The notes beneath the pieces were generated by a model. That model was not told where the DNA came from, ran no database searches, and saw only the letters and a list, made by a program, of their open reading frames with translations. A DNA stretch of 64,000 bases from Equus caballus (lineage: Eukaryota; Chordata; Mammalia; Perissodactyla; Equidae): contig NC_091695.1 of the NCBI RefSeq assembly GCF_041296265.1, positions 14,367,001-14,431,000 on the forward strand, in the 5' to 3' direction. How positions within the stretch are numbered: the first letter of the stretch is position 1; every line of letters starts with the position of its first letter. Of this stretch, positions 26,565 through 39,607 are shown in pieces. The position numbers were made by a program, and so were the translations under genes.

Positions 26565-26840
26565 TACTATGCCAGGCTCTTTGCTTAGTACGTGACATAC
26601 ATTATTTCATTTAAACTTTACAGCATATTGGAAGTTTGATGTAATCAATCTAATTTTATTTGTGAGGAAAATGAAATGCAGGAAGTCAAGTCACAGCCTA
26701 ATTTCAGTTTAAAAGCCTGAGTCTTAGAGAGTAGAGCAATTTCTAATAATGACACGGAAGATAATTATGGCAAAAGAAAACTCAAACTCTCTTCTCAGAC
26801 TCTAGAGCCAACACTTTTATCCACTATACTGGAAGCCTCT
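26565..26840 (-). repeat. MIR SINE with internal extra sequence
   Basis: CCAGGCTCTTTGCTTAGTACG at the start and CAACACTTTTATCCACTATACTGG at the end match the two ends of a reverse MIR. The body is longer than usual, so an internal insertion or two adjacent copies is possible. Confidence 0.5.
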
Positions 26841-27189
26841 GTTCCCATGTTAAGGGGCTTACTTAGAATTTGAATGTGAAAATATGCACATTATCAGGGA
26901 GATAACAAGGTTAGAATTTCCCAGGTCACAGATATAACTCTCAGGCTATGTATTTGTTGGAGGAAAGTCCTCTCTGGTGAGCTCTTGGGGAAGGCACAGA
27001 GTTGGCTTGAAGCATGAAAAGAGGGTGAAATTATCATAGGCAGTAGAAAACAGAGAAGCATTTTAGGCCAGAGAAAATAGGAAAATGCGTGCATGTTTGA
27101 ATGCCCATAGTATAAGCAGGAAACTGTTTTGAACAGAACACTGTTTTCACTTGCAGAAAAGTTGAGGAAACAATCACTACTGCTATCAC

Positions 27190-27880
27190 TGGTGATGCAG
27201 GGTCAGTGAGCCAAGGAGTTGAAAGAAAGATTTCTTGGACTCTCAAGGTCTAGCAGTAGTGCTCTTTTACTTAGAGAATAGTGTGGAATAGCACGGGGAC
27301 AGGACCCATGGGCAGTAAAGAGCTGCTGCTGCATGGGAACAGGACCCACGGGCAGGAGGAGCTGCTTCTGCTGCAAACATGGGTTGAGAGTAAGGCTAAG
27401 TTTAAGGCCTAGGTATGTGAGTTATCTCTTTACAAGACAAGGGAAAGAATATGTAAAAAAACAAAAAGTTGTTAAAATGGTATCAGTGCAGGTGGGGTCT
27501 GGTTATTGGGTGGTCTTGTAACTCTAGATAAGAATCAGACCAGATTAAGTCATAATGTGCTATGCTTCCCAGAGGATGCTGGTCGGGGGTAGTCAGCTAC
27601 ATGAGTTTACCAGACAAGCACAATAAACAAGACTTAAGTCCTTGCCATCACCATTAAGAGTTTCTAGAGATAAGGTCATCCCGCCTTCCTCCTGGTACAG
27701 AGAGGGAGATACCACCACAGATGGAAACTTCCTTCACAAATGAAAATGTCTCTCATCAAAGGGCAAGCAAATTCCACTCCTCAGAGCCTCCTTCTCATCT
27801 GCAGGTTTTAAAAGTAACCTGCCTAAAATACTCCTCATCACTAGAAACAAGAATTTGAGGCACATTTGGAGTGACAAAGA
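27190..27880 (+). repeat. Fossil LTR (endogenous retrovirus, family unnamed here)
   Basis: Its second half (27600-27800) is similar to the LTR inside the L1 at 32592-33137 (shared AAACAAGACTTAAGTCCTTG and GTTTCTAGAGATAAGGTCATC-like stretches). The first half differs and holds a partial tandem repeat of about 40 bp (27295-27372). No internal retroviral sequence lies beside it, so it looks like a solo LTR. The boundaries are approximate. Confidence 0.5.
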
Positions 27881-28259
27881 AGCCATGAATAAAAAATTTT
27901 GAAATTTAATTTGTGTAAAATAGTTTTTATTTTATTTTAATATATATTTTATATATAGATTCATATATATTATATTTACATATATATATTGCCATTTATG
28001 GAAAACTTGAGAAATTCAGACTGGTAAGAGATTTTGAAGGTGTATATCCTAAAACTTGTGTGCTACAAAGAATTATTATACAGTAAAAAAAGAAAGATTT
28101 GGGGACAACATGAAAGTGATAATGCCTACTGGATAGAAACAAATGTTACAATTTTTGAAGTGTTTTAAGTGTTTTGAAAAATAAAATATAAGGAAATAGA
28201 AATCATGGTGAAACATAAAAAATCTCAGTTTTATTACTTTAGCATTTAAATTTCTTTTA

Positions 28260-28690
28260 TCTCTTCCAGCCATGCTTGCCTCCTGTTGCTGCTTGAACTT
28301 ATTGAGCTCCCACGAGCTTCTCCCTCTATCTGTATTGCTATATTGTTCTACCCACAAATATTCACATCTCTTTTACCCACTCACTTATTTCCATTGTTTA
28401 TTTAAATGGCATTTCTCAGTGAGACATTTACCCAAAATTTCAATTCTCCTTCACGTTTCTTAAATATTTGTCTACTTCATTTTTTTCTCTTAAGCTATTA
28501 TCACTCTAGATAATATGTTACATGTTTCTTATTTTGTTTAATATCAATCTTCTTCACTAGTGTCTAAATACCAGGAGGAAAGTGACTTTTTGCTGATATT
28601 TTCAATGTTTCACCTCAGTGCTTAAAAAGCATCTGCTATACAGTTAGGGCTAAAAATAAATATTGAATAAATGAATGCATGAATAAAAAT
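28260..28690 (+). repeat. L2 LINE 3' end fragment
   Basis: Resembles L2: a CTTGCCTCCTGTTGC...CAGTGAGACATTTACCC block, then ACCAGGAGGAAAGTGAC and an AATAAATATTGAATAAATGAATG tail. Ancient. Confidence 0.55.
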
Positions 28691-29789
28691 GTATCTATAT
28701 CTAGAGAAATAAAAATATTTATTTCAGGCTAAATGTAGCAATTTAAACTATAGTTTTCTGCTTATTTATTTTTGGGTGATTTTGTGTGCTAGACAGGCTT
28801 TACCAAATTAAGCAAATATGCATAAAAATCATAAAACCTATGTCTCATTATTGAAAACACACCTTTATTGTAGACATATATATGTCTAATATATATATAT
28901 TATATCAAGTTGTGCATAGCACAAGGCCATTATCATTACCATTAATGATATTATGATAACAGTTCATTTTTAATAAACTCTGTCTAAAGAAATAAAGAAG
29001 GAAAAAGAATGCAGTAGACCAGAATTTTGAAAATATAACTATACAAACGAAGCAGAAGAAAAATAGTTGAGACTTTTTTTAAGGAAACCTAATCTGTTAA
29101 TAATGAACGTGGAATATTAAAGGGAAATCAAGTAATATGTTCTTCAAGTAATAACTCTCAATTCAGGACATGAAGTACAACATTCTTGTCCAAAATTAAT
29201 TAATGAATAAGTGTTGAATGCACACATATATAATCAATACTTTCGATTTAGATGAAGAGAATGTTGACATCATTCTCTGAATACATTTTCTATGAAAAAA
29301 TTTGTTTATGGGGGTAAAATTTTCATCAGGTCCAAATTAATTGCCCAACAGTATTAGGGATCCACTTCCATCTCATGTAAAATGCCTAAAAATTGATCTA
29401 AGAAAGAAGCATAAGTGAATTAGAATGGCCTTTTGATTTTTATTTCAAATAGACTTTCATTTCAAAGAAGATAATGGCCTTATCTGCTTTGCTACTATCT
29501 GTAAATCAATAAGGAAGATCATTAACAATTGTACTATTTCTCCAAAATATCAACGCTACTGAAAAAATTGCAATTCAAGTATCCAGCTGTCTCTTATATA
29601 TCAATGACAGTGTTTTCTAGTTATCCAATGGTGGATTCATTATTTGATGTTTTTTCAAGATAATGGCTATGAAGCAATAACAGAAGAAATATGTTGCAAT
29701 TTCCTTAAATTGTAGCCTAAATTTCTATACATTTTTATGAAAATATGAAGTGATTGAACTTATCTTCTGCCATAAATAAGTTGAATTAG
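28691..29789. other. Intergenic, AT-rich
   Basis: AT-rich with a TATATATAT run near 28880-28900. No gene or repeat recognised. Confidence 0.4.
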
Positions 29790-32700
29790 TATGAATTCAA
29801 TCTTATAATGGTATGTACTTATATGCTGAGGGCTATGGTGGACCACAAGAATGAAATATCAAAAATCCAAAACTCTATCAGACTTTCAGTGGATTTCTCA
29901 AGAGAAACTTTACAGGATAGAAGAAAATGGAATGATATATTCAAAATACTGAAAGACAAAAACTTTCAGCTGAGAATACTCTATCCAATGACACTATCCT
30001 TCAGAAACAATGGAGGAATAAAAACTTTCCCAGACAAACAAAAGCTGAGGAAGTTCATCGCCACAACACCCCACCTAAAGAAACGACAAAGAATGCCTTC
30101 ATAACTGAAACAAAAAGGATGACGGTCTACAAAGCCTTGAGCAAAGAGATAAACAGACAGAAAAATCAGAGAATTTCAGCTCTCTATCAGAGCAAGTTAG
30201 CAAATATTTAATTATAGCATTAAAGATATAGGGTAGGGAAGCATCAAAAATACCTATAAACACTTCATTTTAATCACAAACCCCCAACACAAAATGGAAT
30301 AATTTGTGACAACAATAAATTAGACAAGGAAGAGGAAAGGGATGGAACCTCCTTAGTCTAATGGAAATAAGAGGCTATCAGAAAATGGACTATCTCATCT
30401 ATGAGATCTTTCATATAAACTTCATGGTAATGACTAAACAGAAAATCAGAACAGAGATGCACATGATAAATATTGAGGAAATTATCACAGAAAATCAACA
30501 AACTGAAATGGCAGTCAGAAATACACAGAAAGAGAAACAAGGAAAATATAGAACAACTGGAAAACAGGAGATAAAATGACAGTATAAAGCCCTCATATAT
30601 CATTAATCACTCTAAATGTAAATCAATTGAATTCTCCAATCAAAACACACATAGTGACAGGAGGAATTAAAAAACAAGACCCAGAAATACGCTGCCTCCA
30701 GGAAAGACATCTCAGCTCTAAAGACAAACAGGCTCAGAGTGAAGGGGTGGAAGACAATACTCCAACCTAATGACAAACAAAAGAAAGCAGGTGTTAATCT
30801 TACTTACAGCATACAAAGCAGAATTCAAGATAAATAAGGCAAAGAGAAACAAAAGGGGCAATGTATAATAATAAAAGGGACATTCCACCAAGAGGACATA
30901 ACACGTATGAATATATATGCATTTAAAACAGGAGCACTAAAGTACTGATAAAGAATATTAACAGACCTGAAGGGAGAAGTTAACAGCAAAATAATAATAA
31001 TAGTGGACCCAAACACCCAAGTTACATCAATAGATAGATCATCCAGATAGACTGTCAACAAGGAAATAGTGGAATTAAATGGAAAACTAGACCAGATGAG
31101 CCTAATAAATATATAGATAACATTCCATTGAAATATAGCACAATACACATTCTTCTCAAGTGCACATGGAACATTCTCAAAGATAGACCACATGTTGGGA
31201 AGCAAGGCAAGCATCAAAAAATTTAAGAAAATTGAAATCCTATCAAGCACCTTTTTCAACCACAATATTATGAAACTAGAAATCTACTACAAAAAAAAAT
31301 CTGAGAAGTGACAAATATGTGGAGACTAAGCAACATGCTTCTGAGTAACTACTGCATCAATGAAAAAATCAAAGGAGAAATCTAAAAATCTCTGGAAAGA
31401 AATGAAAATTCAAATACATCATACCAACACTTATGGGATGCCTCAAAATGATATCTAAGAGGGAAATTCATACCAATACAGGCCCAAGTCAAAAAACAAG
31501 AGAAATCTCAAATAATATTAAACTAAACCTAACTAGAAAAATAACAAGTAAAGCTCAAAGTCAGCAGAAGGGAGATAATAAACATTAGAGCAGAAATAAA
31601 TGAAATAGAAACCAAGAAAATAGTAGAAAGGATCAATTAAACTGAGAGCTGGTTCTTTGAGAACAGAAGAGACAAACAGCCAGATTCACTAAGAAAAAAA
31701 TAGAGGGCTCAAATAAATAAAATTAGAAATGAAAGAGGAGAAATTACAACAGATACCTCAGAAGTGCAAAGGATTATAAGAGAATACTATGAAAAACTAT
31801 TGGATAACCTGGAAGAAAGAGATAAATTCTTAGACTCATACAATCTCCCAAATCTGAATCAAGAAGAAATAGTGAATCTGAATAAACCAATCACAAATAA
31901 AATGATTGAAAGAGTAATCAAAAATCTCCTCAAAAATAAAAGTCTAGGACCAGATGGCTTTACTGTAGAATTTTACCAAATATTTAAAGAAGATATAATA
32001 CCTGTCTTTCTGAATTTCTTCTTTCCAAAAGATTGAAGATGGAACACTTTCCAACACATTCTATGAGGCTGACATCACTCTTATTCCTAAACCAGACAAG
32101 GGCAACAAACAGAAGTAAAATTATAGCCCAAGATCACTGATGAAAATAGATGCAGAAATTCTCAACAAAATATTCATGAGCCAAATACAGCAATAAATTA
32201 AAAGGGTTATACACCATGATCAAGTGGGCTGCAGAGATGTTTCAACATTTTGAAATCAATCAATGTAATAAAGAACATTAACAAAATGAAGAATAAAATT
32301 CCAATGGTCATCTCAATAGGTGCAGAGAAAGCATTTGGCAAGAACCAACATGCATATATGATATAAACTCTCATTAAAATGTGAATAAAAGGAAAGCAGC
32401 TCAATATAATAGAGCCCACACATGACAAAACCAAAACCAACATCATACTTATTGTAGAAAAACTAAATGCCATCCCTCTGAGAGCAGGAACCAGACAAAC
32501 GTGCCCACTCTCATCACTCATATTCAACATAGTACTGGAGCTTTTGGCTAGAGCAATTAGGCCAGAAAAAGAAATTAAACCTATCCAAATTGGAAACTGT
32601 AGGGGAGGAAGACATTTCCTCTACTCATTCTGAATCCTTCTGGGCAGACAATGAACTAATTTCACATGAGACAGAATAACAGGTGAAAAATAAACAAAGC

Positions 32701-34977
32701 CTTATAACATGTATACATGGGAGACACTGGGGCAAAACTGAGAAACTTGCAAAAATGGCAGAAGTTCTCAACTAAAATACCACCCTCAGGTAAAGACAAA
32801 GGAGGATGTTGGGGATGGGGGGAGTTGATCATGGGAGGTTACCAAAAAAGCACAGTAAACAAGAAGAAGGTTATTAGGCAGATTTAAGTCCTTGCATTCT
32901 GCTTTGGTAAGAGTTTCTAGAGATAAGGTCATCCCTCCTTCTTCTTGTTACAGAAAGGGAGACTCCTTTACAGATGGAGATCTCCTTTACAAATGTAAAT
33001 ATCTCTTAGCAAAGGGTAAGTAGATTCTACTTTTCAGAGTTTCTTTCCCACCTGCAGTTTTTAAGAGTAACCAGCCCACAATAATCTTCATGCCAAAGAG
33101 ACATATCTTGGGGTGGCAAATTTCAGTCCCCCACAAGGGGAAGAAGTGAAACTCTTGTGGTTTGCAGGTGACATGATTCTATGTATAAAAAAACCCTACA
33201 GGATCCATCAGAAAACTATTAGAAACAATCAAAAACTATAGGAAATTTGAAGTACACAAAAGAAACCTACAAAAATCAGTTGCATTTCTATACTCTAATA
33301 TTGAACTAGCAGAAAGAGAACTCACGAATACAACCCCACTTACAATCACAACAAAAAAATAAAATATCTAGGAATAAATTTAATGAAAGAGGTGAAAGAC
33401 CTATGCACTGAAAATCATAAGACATTATTGAAAGAAATCGAAGATGACATTAAGAAATGGAGAGATATTCCATGCACGTGGATTGGAAGAATAAACATTG
33501 TTAAAATATCCATATTACCTGAAGCAATCTACAAACTCAATGCAATGCCAGTCACAATCTCAATGACATTCTTCACAGAAATAGAACAAAGTATCTTAAC
33601 ATTTATATTGAACAACCAAAGGCTCTGAATAGCGAAAGTAATCCTGAGAAAAAAGAACAAAGCTGGAGGCATCACAATCCCTGTCTTCAAAATACAGAAC
33701 AAAGTTATTGTAATCAAAACAGCATGGTACTTGTACCAAAACAGATACTCAAATCAATGGAACAGAATCGAAAGTTCAGAAATAAAACCACACATCTATG
33801 GACAGCTAATCTTCAACAAAGTAGCCGAGGACATACAATGGAGAAAGGAAAATCTCTCCAATAAAAGGTGCTGGGAAAACTCGACAGCCACAGGCAAAAG
33901 AATGAAAGTAGACCACCGTCTTACACCATATACAATAATTAACTCAAAATGGATTAAAGACTTGAAGGTAAAACCTGAAGCCATAAACCTCTTAGAAGAA
34001 AACATAGGGAGTATACTCTTTGACATCAATTTTAGTACCTTTTCTAATATCGTGTCTACTTAATCATGGGGAACATAAGAAAAAATAAACAAATGGGACT
34101 ACATCAGACTAAAGAGCTTCTGCAAGGCAAAGTGAACTATGAATAAAATGAAAAGATAACCCACCAACAGGGAGAAAATATTTGCAAATCATACATCTGA
34201 GAAGGGGTTAATCTCCACAGTTTATAAAGAACTCATAAAACTCAACAACAAAAAACAAACAACTCAAGCAAGAAATGGGCAAGGAATTTGAACACACACT
34301 TTTCCAAAGAAGATATACAGATGGTCAACAGGCACATGAAAAGATGTTCAAGGTCACTAATCATTGAGGAAATGCAGATCAAAACCACAATGAGATATCA
34401 CCATTGACCTGTCCGAATGGATGTAATTACCAAGACAAAAATAGCAAATGTTGGAGAAGATGTGGAGAAAAGGGAACACTCATACACTGTTGGTGGGAAT
34501 GCAAACTTGGTGCAGTTAATATGGAAAACAATTTGGAGATTTCTCAAAAGATTACAAATAGATATATCCTATGATCAAGCTACCCAACTACTGGGTATTT
34601 ATCCAAAGCACTTGAAATCAACAATTCGAAGAGATTTATACACCCCTATATTCATTGCAGCATTATTCACAATAGCCAGGGTGTGGAAGCACCTGAAGTG
34701 CTCATCAACAGATGAATGGATAAAAATGTGGCATATATATACAATGGAATACTACTCAGCCATAAAAAAGACAATGTTATCCCATTTACAATCACATGGA
34801 TGGATCCTGAGGGTGTTTTGTTAAACAAAATAAGTCAGACAGAGAAAGACAAACAGCTCATGATTTCACTCACATTTGGAAGATAAACAAACACACAGAC
34901 AAAGAGAACACATTAGTGATTACCAGAAGGGGAAGGGGTGTGAGAGAAAGAGGTAAAGGAGCACAGATTTATGATGA
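29790..34977 (+). repeat. Long L1 element, sense, with nested solo LTR
   Basis: LINE-1 on the plus strand. 29790-30200 resembles the region before ORF2 in older L1s (ACTTTCCCAGACAAACAAAAG). From about 30300 it is ORF2-like: endonuclease region (to about 31300), then reverse transcriptase with KNKSLGPDGFTVEFYQ near 31950, [16 protein letters not shown] and the C-terminal 'HTVGGNANLVQLIW' and '[18 protein letters not shown]' segments. A short 3' UTR piece follows to about 34977, where similarity stops without a poly-A tail. Many stops and shifts, so it is inactive. The ORF2 sequence is interrupted by an LTR at about 32592-33137. Similar in type to the antisense L1 at 7431-12035. Confidence 0.85.
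32592..33137 (+). repeat. Solo LTR fossil inside L1 ORF2
   Basis: About 545 bp of non-L1 sequence with TG...CA-like ends, starting TGTAGGGGAGGAAGAC and ending TTTCAGTCCCCCACA, separating two halves of L1 ORF2. A matching copy in reverse orientation lies at 37634-38625. No internal retroviral genes, so it is a solo LTR. Younger than the L1 it interrupts. Confidence 0.7.
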
Positions 34978-35770
34978 TACCTCCAGCTGGTTATGAGAAT
35001 ATTTTGTAGTTCCAGCAAGGAGTCCTTTCTCATAATTTCTCCCAGTGATGGACTGTTATGTATGGGGAAAAAAATGAATCTTCTCTTTTCTGGCCATAGT
35101 GGGCTTGTGTGGAGCCTATTCATAGTCCCCTAATTCTCACTATGTATAAATTGTACATTTAGATATTCTTTTAGTATGAAGAACATGTGATTGAGTCAGA
35201 TGGCCAAAATTTGCTATATTACACAATCAGTTATAAGTTTCCCTTTGACACCTCCTAGCTGATAAACACTGTCCCTGAAACCAGTGGGGACAGCAGGAGC
35301 ACATTATTTGGAGTCAGAAAACATGAAGACCTACCTCTGCCCATTAGTGTCTAATTCTCCCTCTTTGGCAGTGGAGTTGGGGGGTGCTTTGTCCAGCCAG
35401 TGTAGGTTAGAGGTCTGAAGCAACTCCCATCTCCAAATACAAGCGCAGTGAAAGAACTGAAAGGAACTCTAACCTCCTGACTAAGAAAAAAATGCTATGG
35501 ACCAAAGTTGGAAGAAATATTCTTCTGATAGAGTGACGATGAGGAGAGTCTCCCACACAAAAATGACTGTTACAGAAGCAATAGCAAACTGAAATGGAAA
35601 CAAAATTTAATTAACAGTAAAGCAATAATTTGGGGTAGGAAATATTAGGTTTATGATTGAAGTAGTTCTCCCCATAAAGTGCATGGTGGAGGGTTAAAAT
35701 TGAAAAATGTTAAATTATTAAAAGTTGTAATAAGAAAGAGGGAAAGTTTTTAAAACAAATTATAGATAAG
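34978..35770. other. Intergenic, unassigned
   Basis: Begins where L1 similarity ends. 35240-35530 is less AT-rich. No gene or named repeat recognised. Confidence 0.35.
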
Positions 35771-35780
35771 ACTTGTTCTT

Positions 35781-36022
35781 TTTTTCTGTGTGTGTGAGGA
35801 AGATTGGCCCTGAGATAACATCTGTTGCCAATCTCCTTTCTGCTTGTGCAAGATTGTCACTGAGCTAACATCTTTGCCAATCTTCCTCTATTTTATGTGA
35901 GATGCCACCAAAGCATGGCTTGACAAGTGGTGCTAGTTCCACATCCGGGATCCAGACCTGTGAACCTTAGGCCACAGAAGCAGAGTGCATGAAGTTAATC
36001 ACTATGCTTCTGGGCCAGCCCC
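35781..36022 (-). repeat. ERE-type SINE
   Basis: Minus orientation: GAGGAAGATTGGCCCTGAG, GCAAGATTGTCACTGAGC, GGGATCCAGACC and the CTGGGCCAGCCCC head. Target duplication ACTTGTTCTT at 35771-35780 and 36029-36038. Confidence 0.93.
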
Positions 36023-36395
36023 AATAATACTTGTTCTTAATCCTTGTTTATAGGGTCCATTAATGAGCTAGGTTTATCTAGGCCAGGGCTCCCATAGTGT
36101 CTTAGAGAAAATGATAATTTGAATAAAGTAATCTTAGTTTCTACAATACAGAATTGCTTTTGCCTTCAAAATTTACCCCACACCCACAAATGTCTACTTC
36201 AACAAAGCAAAGTATTATCCCTTAAAGATGACAAAATAAGAGAATATGTTCATGTGATGTTAAAAATGCATGATTTGCTGAAAAGGTCGATTCATAGGAA
36301 TTAAAGAAAATTAATTAAGACACATAAGAAACCAATAAATAAGGAGTTAGAACACTTTCCTGCAGGTGATATCAGACCATTAAGAATGTTTCTTC

Positions 36396-36637
36396 CTGGT
36401 GGCACAGTGGTTAAGTGTGCACCTTCTGCTTCTTGGCAGCCCGGGGTCCTCCGGTTTGGATCCTGGGTGCAGACATGGCACCGCTTGGCAAAAAGCCATG
36501 GTGTGGTGGACATCCCACATATACAGTAGAGGAAGATGGGCATGAATGTTAGCTCAGGGCCAGTCTTCCTCAGCAAAAAAAAGAGGAGGATTGGCAGTAG
36601 TTAGCTCAGGGCTAAACTTCTTCAAAAAAAAAGAAAC
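36396..36637 (+). repeat. ERE1-type SINE, slightly 5'-truncated
   Basis: Plus orientation: begins at CTGGTGGCACAGTGGTTAAG (A box) without the GGGCCGGCC head, then GTTTGGATCCTGGGTGC (B box) and two TTAGCTCAGGGC segments, with an A tail. Target duplication ATGTTTCTTC at 36386-36395 and 36638-36647. Confidence 0.93.
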
Positions 36638-36647
36638 ATGTTTCTTC

Positions 36648-37633
36648 TTCTAGGACATCCATGTGCAATGGCTATGTTAGTTCATGAAATTATATTCCAT
36701 AGAGAGACTCAAGGAAACTCTGGTCTACTATAGAAGAATTTTTTTGAAAAATAAAACAAATTAATTGCAAACAGGAGTATTTAACTAGCAATGTAGATGT
36801 AAAGAGGGAAAAGAAACATTCCCACAGGCAAGCAGTGACTATTTCCTCTGTAAAGAACAGCTGCTCTTTAAAAAGCAATTTAATTTCATATTTAAAAATG
36901 GTATAGATCCTGAACAATTTAATATTTAAAAATATGAAAAGTCATGAATGAGAAAGAAGGAAATTCAGCAAAATTGAAAAAAGTAAATAAGAACCATTGA
37001 TGTGTTGATAGTCTGTTTCAATTTAATGTGAAATTTTAACTTTAGGATGAAGATTCAATAAATAATATCAAACAACTAAAGTCGTGAGTATATGTTGGTT
37101 GAAAATGCATTCATTATTTAAGACAGCATCTGTAGACTTCTGATGTTCTGAATCAAAAATGTAAATTAAATAATATGTTTGAAGCATTTGAAATATGTAA
37201 ACTCCTAACTTGTCTATTGTTAACAATTACAATAATGTTAAAATTATTCATTTTAAGAACTGACATATTATGAAAATATAATCAAAGAATGACATTGCAT
37301 TCAAATTAAACATATTTTGCTACACTGATAATAAAGTAAATGTTGTCTTTATAAATAAAAGAATTTCTATAAGGACTCTCCTTTTATTAGGGAATTGCCT
37401 TTTATTGCAGAAAATATGACACATTAATTTAATCCACTTTATAATTTCCTTGCAAAACTATGTGCACAATGTTTCTGGCACATAGCCCATTGTTTATGTT
37501 ACCCAATCAAATCAGATAATTAACCTGGCAGGATTTGGACTCACTATCTGACTATATTTCCTAAACTTTTCATATACTGATTTTACTTTTCCCTATAAAT
37601 ATTTAATTTTGGCTCAAAATAAAGCAATGTACT
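36648..37633. other. Intergenic, AT-rich
   Basis: Strongly AT-rich, no gene or repeat recognised. Confidence 0.4.
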
Positions 37634-37699
37634 TGTATGGGAGCAGATTTTGCCATATTAAGACATGTCTCTTTGGCATGAGGATTATTTTGGGCTCTT

Positions 37700-37892
37700 T
37701 TTTGTTGTGTGAGGAAGATTGGCCCTGAGCTGACATCTGTGCCAATCTTCATCTATTTTACATGGGATGCTGCCACAGCATGACGAGCAGTACTAGGTCT
37801 TGCATCCAGGATCCAAATCTGCCAACCATGGGCCACTGAAGCAGAGCAGGTGAACTTAACCACAACAACCACTACACCACCAGGCCAGCCCC
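37700..37892 (-). repeat. ERE SINE, short form, nested in LTR
   Basis: Minus orientation: GAGGAAGATTGGCCCTGAGC, GGATCCAAATCTGCC and the CACCAGGCCAGCCCC head. It lacks one internal monomer segment. Confidence 0.9.
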
Positions 37893-38186
37893 TTGGGTGG
37901 TTTTTGTTTTTAACTGCAGAAGGGGAGAAAATTTGAAAACCAGATAGAAGTTACTCTTTGTAAGAGATATTTACATTTGTAAGGGAAATCTCCATTTGTA
38001 AAGGTGTCTCCTTCTCTGTACCAGGAAGAGGGATTGGCCTTATCTGTAGAAATTCTTATCAATGTGGAAGGCAAGGTCTTAAATCTGCATAATAATCTTA
38101 TTCTTGTTTACTCTGCTGTTTCTGTTAATCTCCCATAACTGACTCCTCCGATCCCCAAAGTCTCCTGCTTTGTCTTTAGCTGAAGA

Positions 38187-38440
38187 ATTTTTTTCTTTTT
38201 TGGCACCTGAGCTAACAACTGTTGCCAATTTTTTCCTTTTCTTCTTCTTCTTCTCCCCAAAGCCCCCAGTACATTGTTGTATATCCTAGTTGTGAGTGCC
38301 TCTGGTTGTGCTATGTGGGATGCTGCCTCAGCATGTCTTGATGAGTGGTGCCATGTCTGTGCCCAGGATCTGAACTGGTGAAACCCTTGGCTGCCTAAGC
38401 GGAGCATGTGAATTTAACCACTGGGCCATGGGGCCAGCCC
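38187..38440 (-). repeat. ERE SINE (GGCACCTGAGC subfamily), nested in LTR
   Basis: Minus orientation: TTGGCACCTGAGCTAACAAC, CTTCTTCTTCTTCTCC middle and the ATGGGGCCAGCCC head. Target duplication CTGAAGA at 38180-38186 and 38441-38447. Confidence 0.93.
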
Positions 38441-39128
38441 CTGAAGACGGTTTTTAAGGTAACAATCTTCATTATTCTGGCAAGTTACTGAGTTTTTCCG
38501 GGTTTCTCCCATATATATATGTTATAAAGCTTTGATTTTCTCCTGATATTCTGTCTCATGTGAGTTTAATTCTTAGACCAGCCAGAAGGACCTAGAGGGT
38601 AGAGGAATTGTCTTCCTCCCCTGCAATGTCTAAATATTATTAGGATTAAAAATGATTAAATGCCAAAATTGTGTTTTTAAGCAGCAAAATCCATTTTATT
38701 TCAACAATTAGAATGAGAATTACTTGAACTTCATGACATTGAAAATTAAAGATTTGTCATTTATATTTTCATTGTATTTTTAATTACTCTCTCTCACTTC
38801 ATAGAAAACCAATTCTAACAATAATTTCTACTTTTAATTTAATTCAGATTCATATATGGAGTAACATATTAGGGGAGAGCCTTGTGCTATATTCTTTATA
38901 GAATGAATTATGGGATGTAATGTCAAGGGTAGAAAAGATATGCATGCAAACAGTCAGTCAAATATTGTGCTAGATCTCATTTGCCAGGTGTTATGTTATG
39001 GACTAGATTAATTGGGAAGAAGTTCATGAAAGCTGGTCAATTGATAATTGAGTTGGGGTTTTGATTGGAAGAAATAGCTCATCTGCATTCTCCCTTCTCA
39101 CACTGTGAAATTAAATAAAAATGTCCAG

Positions 39129-39382
39129 TGGCTGCCCCAGTGGCATAGTGGTCAAGTTCACATGCTCCACTTTTGTGTCCTGGGGTTCACAGATTCAGAT
39201 CCTGGGTGCAGACCTACCCACCATTCATCAAGCCATGCTGTAGCAGCATCCCACATATAATGTAGTGGAGGATTGATACAGATGTTAGCTCAGAAACAAT
39301 CTTCTTCCGGCAAAAAGAGGAAGATTGGCAACAGACATTAGCTCAGGGCCAAACTTCCTCACCAAAAATAAATAAATAAATG
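39129..39382 (+). repeat. ERE-type SINE
   Basis: Plus orientation: GGCTGCCCCAGTGGCATAG head, TTCAGATCCTGGGTGCAGA, TTAGCTCAGAAACAATC and GCCAAACTTCCTCACC with an AAATAAATA tail. It lies about 300 bp upstream of OR10AG copy 2. Confidence 0.92.
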
Positions 39383-39607
39383 AAAGTGTAGCTACATGGA
39401 TCTTATTGATCTAATTACAATGCAAATCTAACATTATAAATCAGTTAAGCATTTTATTTATTAAATTAATTCTTTTTTTAGCAGATGACTTTATAGCTCC
39501 TGGTTTCACATCAAATCTCCCAGAATTACAGAATACAAGTGTCAGAAAGGAGTTGAGAAATTATAAAGACCAAAACAAATGTCCCAATCCAATTGTAAAA
39601 GAGGAAA

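Larger units (their letters stand above)
37634..38625 (-). repeat. Solo LTR fossil carrying two ERE SINEs
   Basis: Reverse copy of the LTR at 32592-33137: shared AAGACATGTCTCTTTGGCATG, TCCATTTGTAAAGGTGTCTCC and TTGTCTTCCTCCCCTGCA. Two EREs (37700-37892 and 38187-38440) split it. Without them it is about 550 bp, the same length as the other copy. No retroviral genes adjoin it. It predates both SINEs. Confidence 0.72.

Noticed and set aside
31764-32036. 90-codon plus frame as a gene
   Set aside because: L1 ORF2 (LNKPITNKMIE, SLGPDGFTVEFYQ) inside the long sense L1.
36396-36637. tRNA gene (A and B box-like motifs)
   Set aside because: The boxes belong to the tRNA-derived head of an ERE SINE; there is no cloverleaf or 3' end of a tRNA. 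The same applies to all ERE copies.
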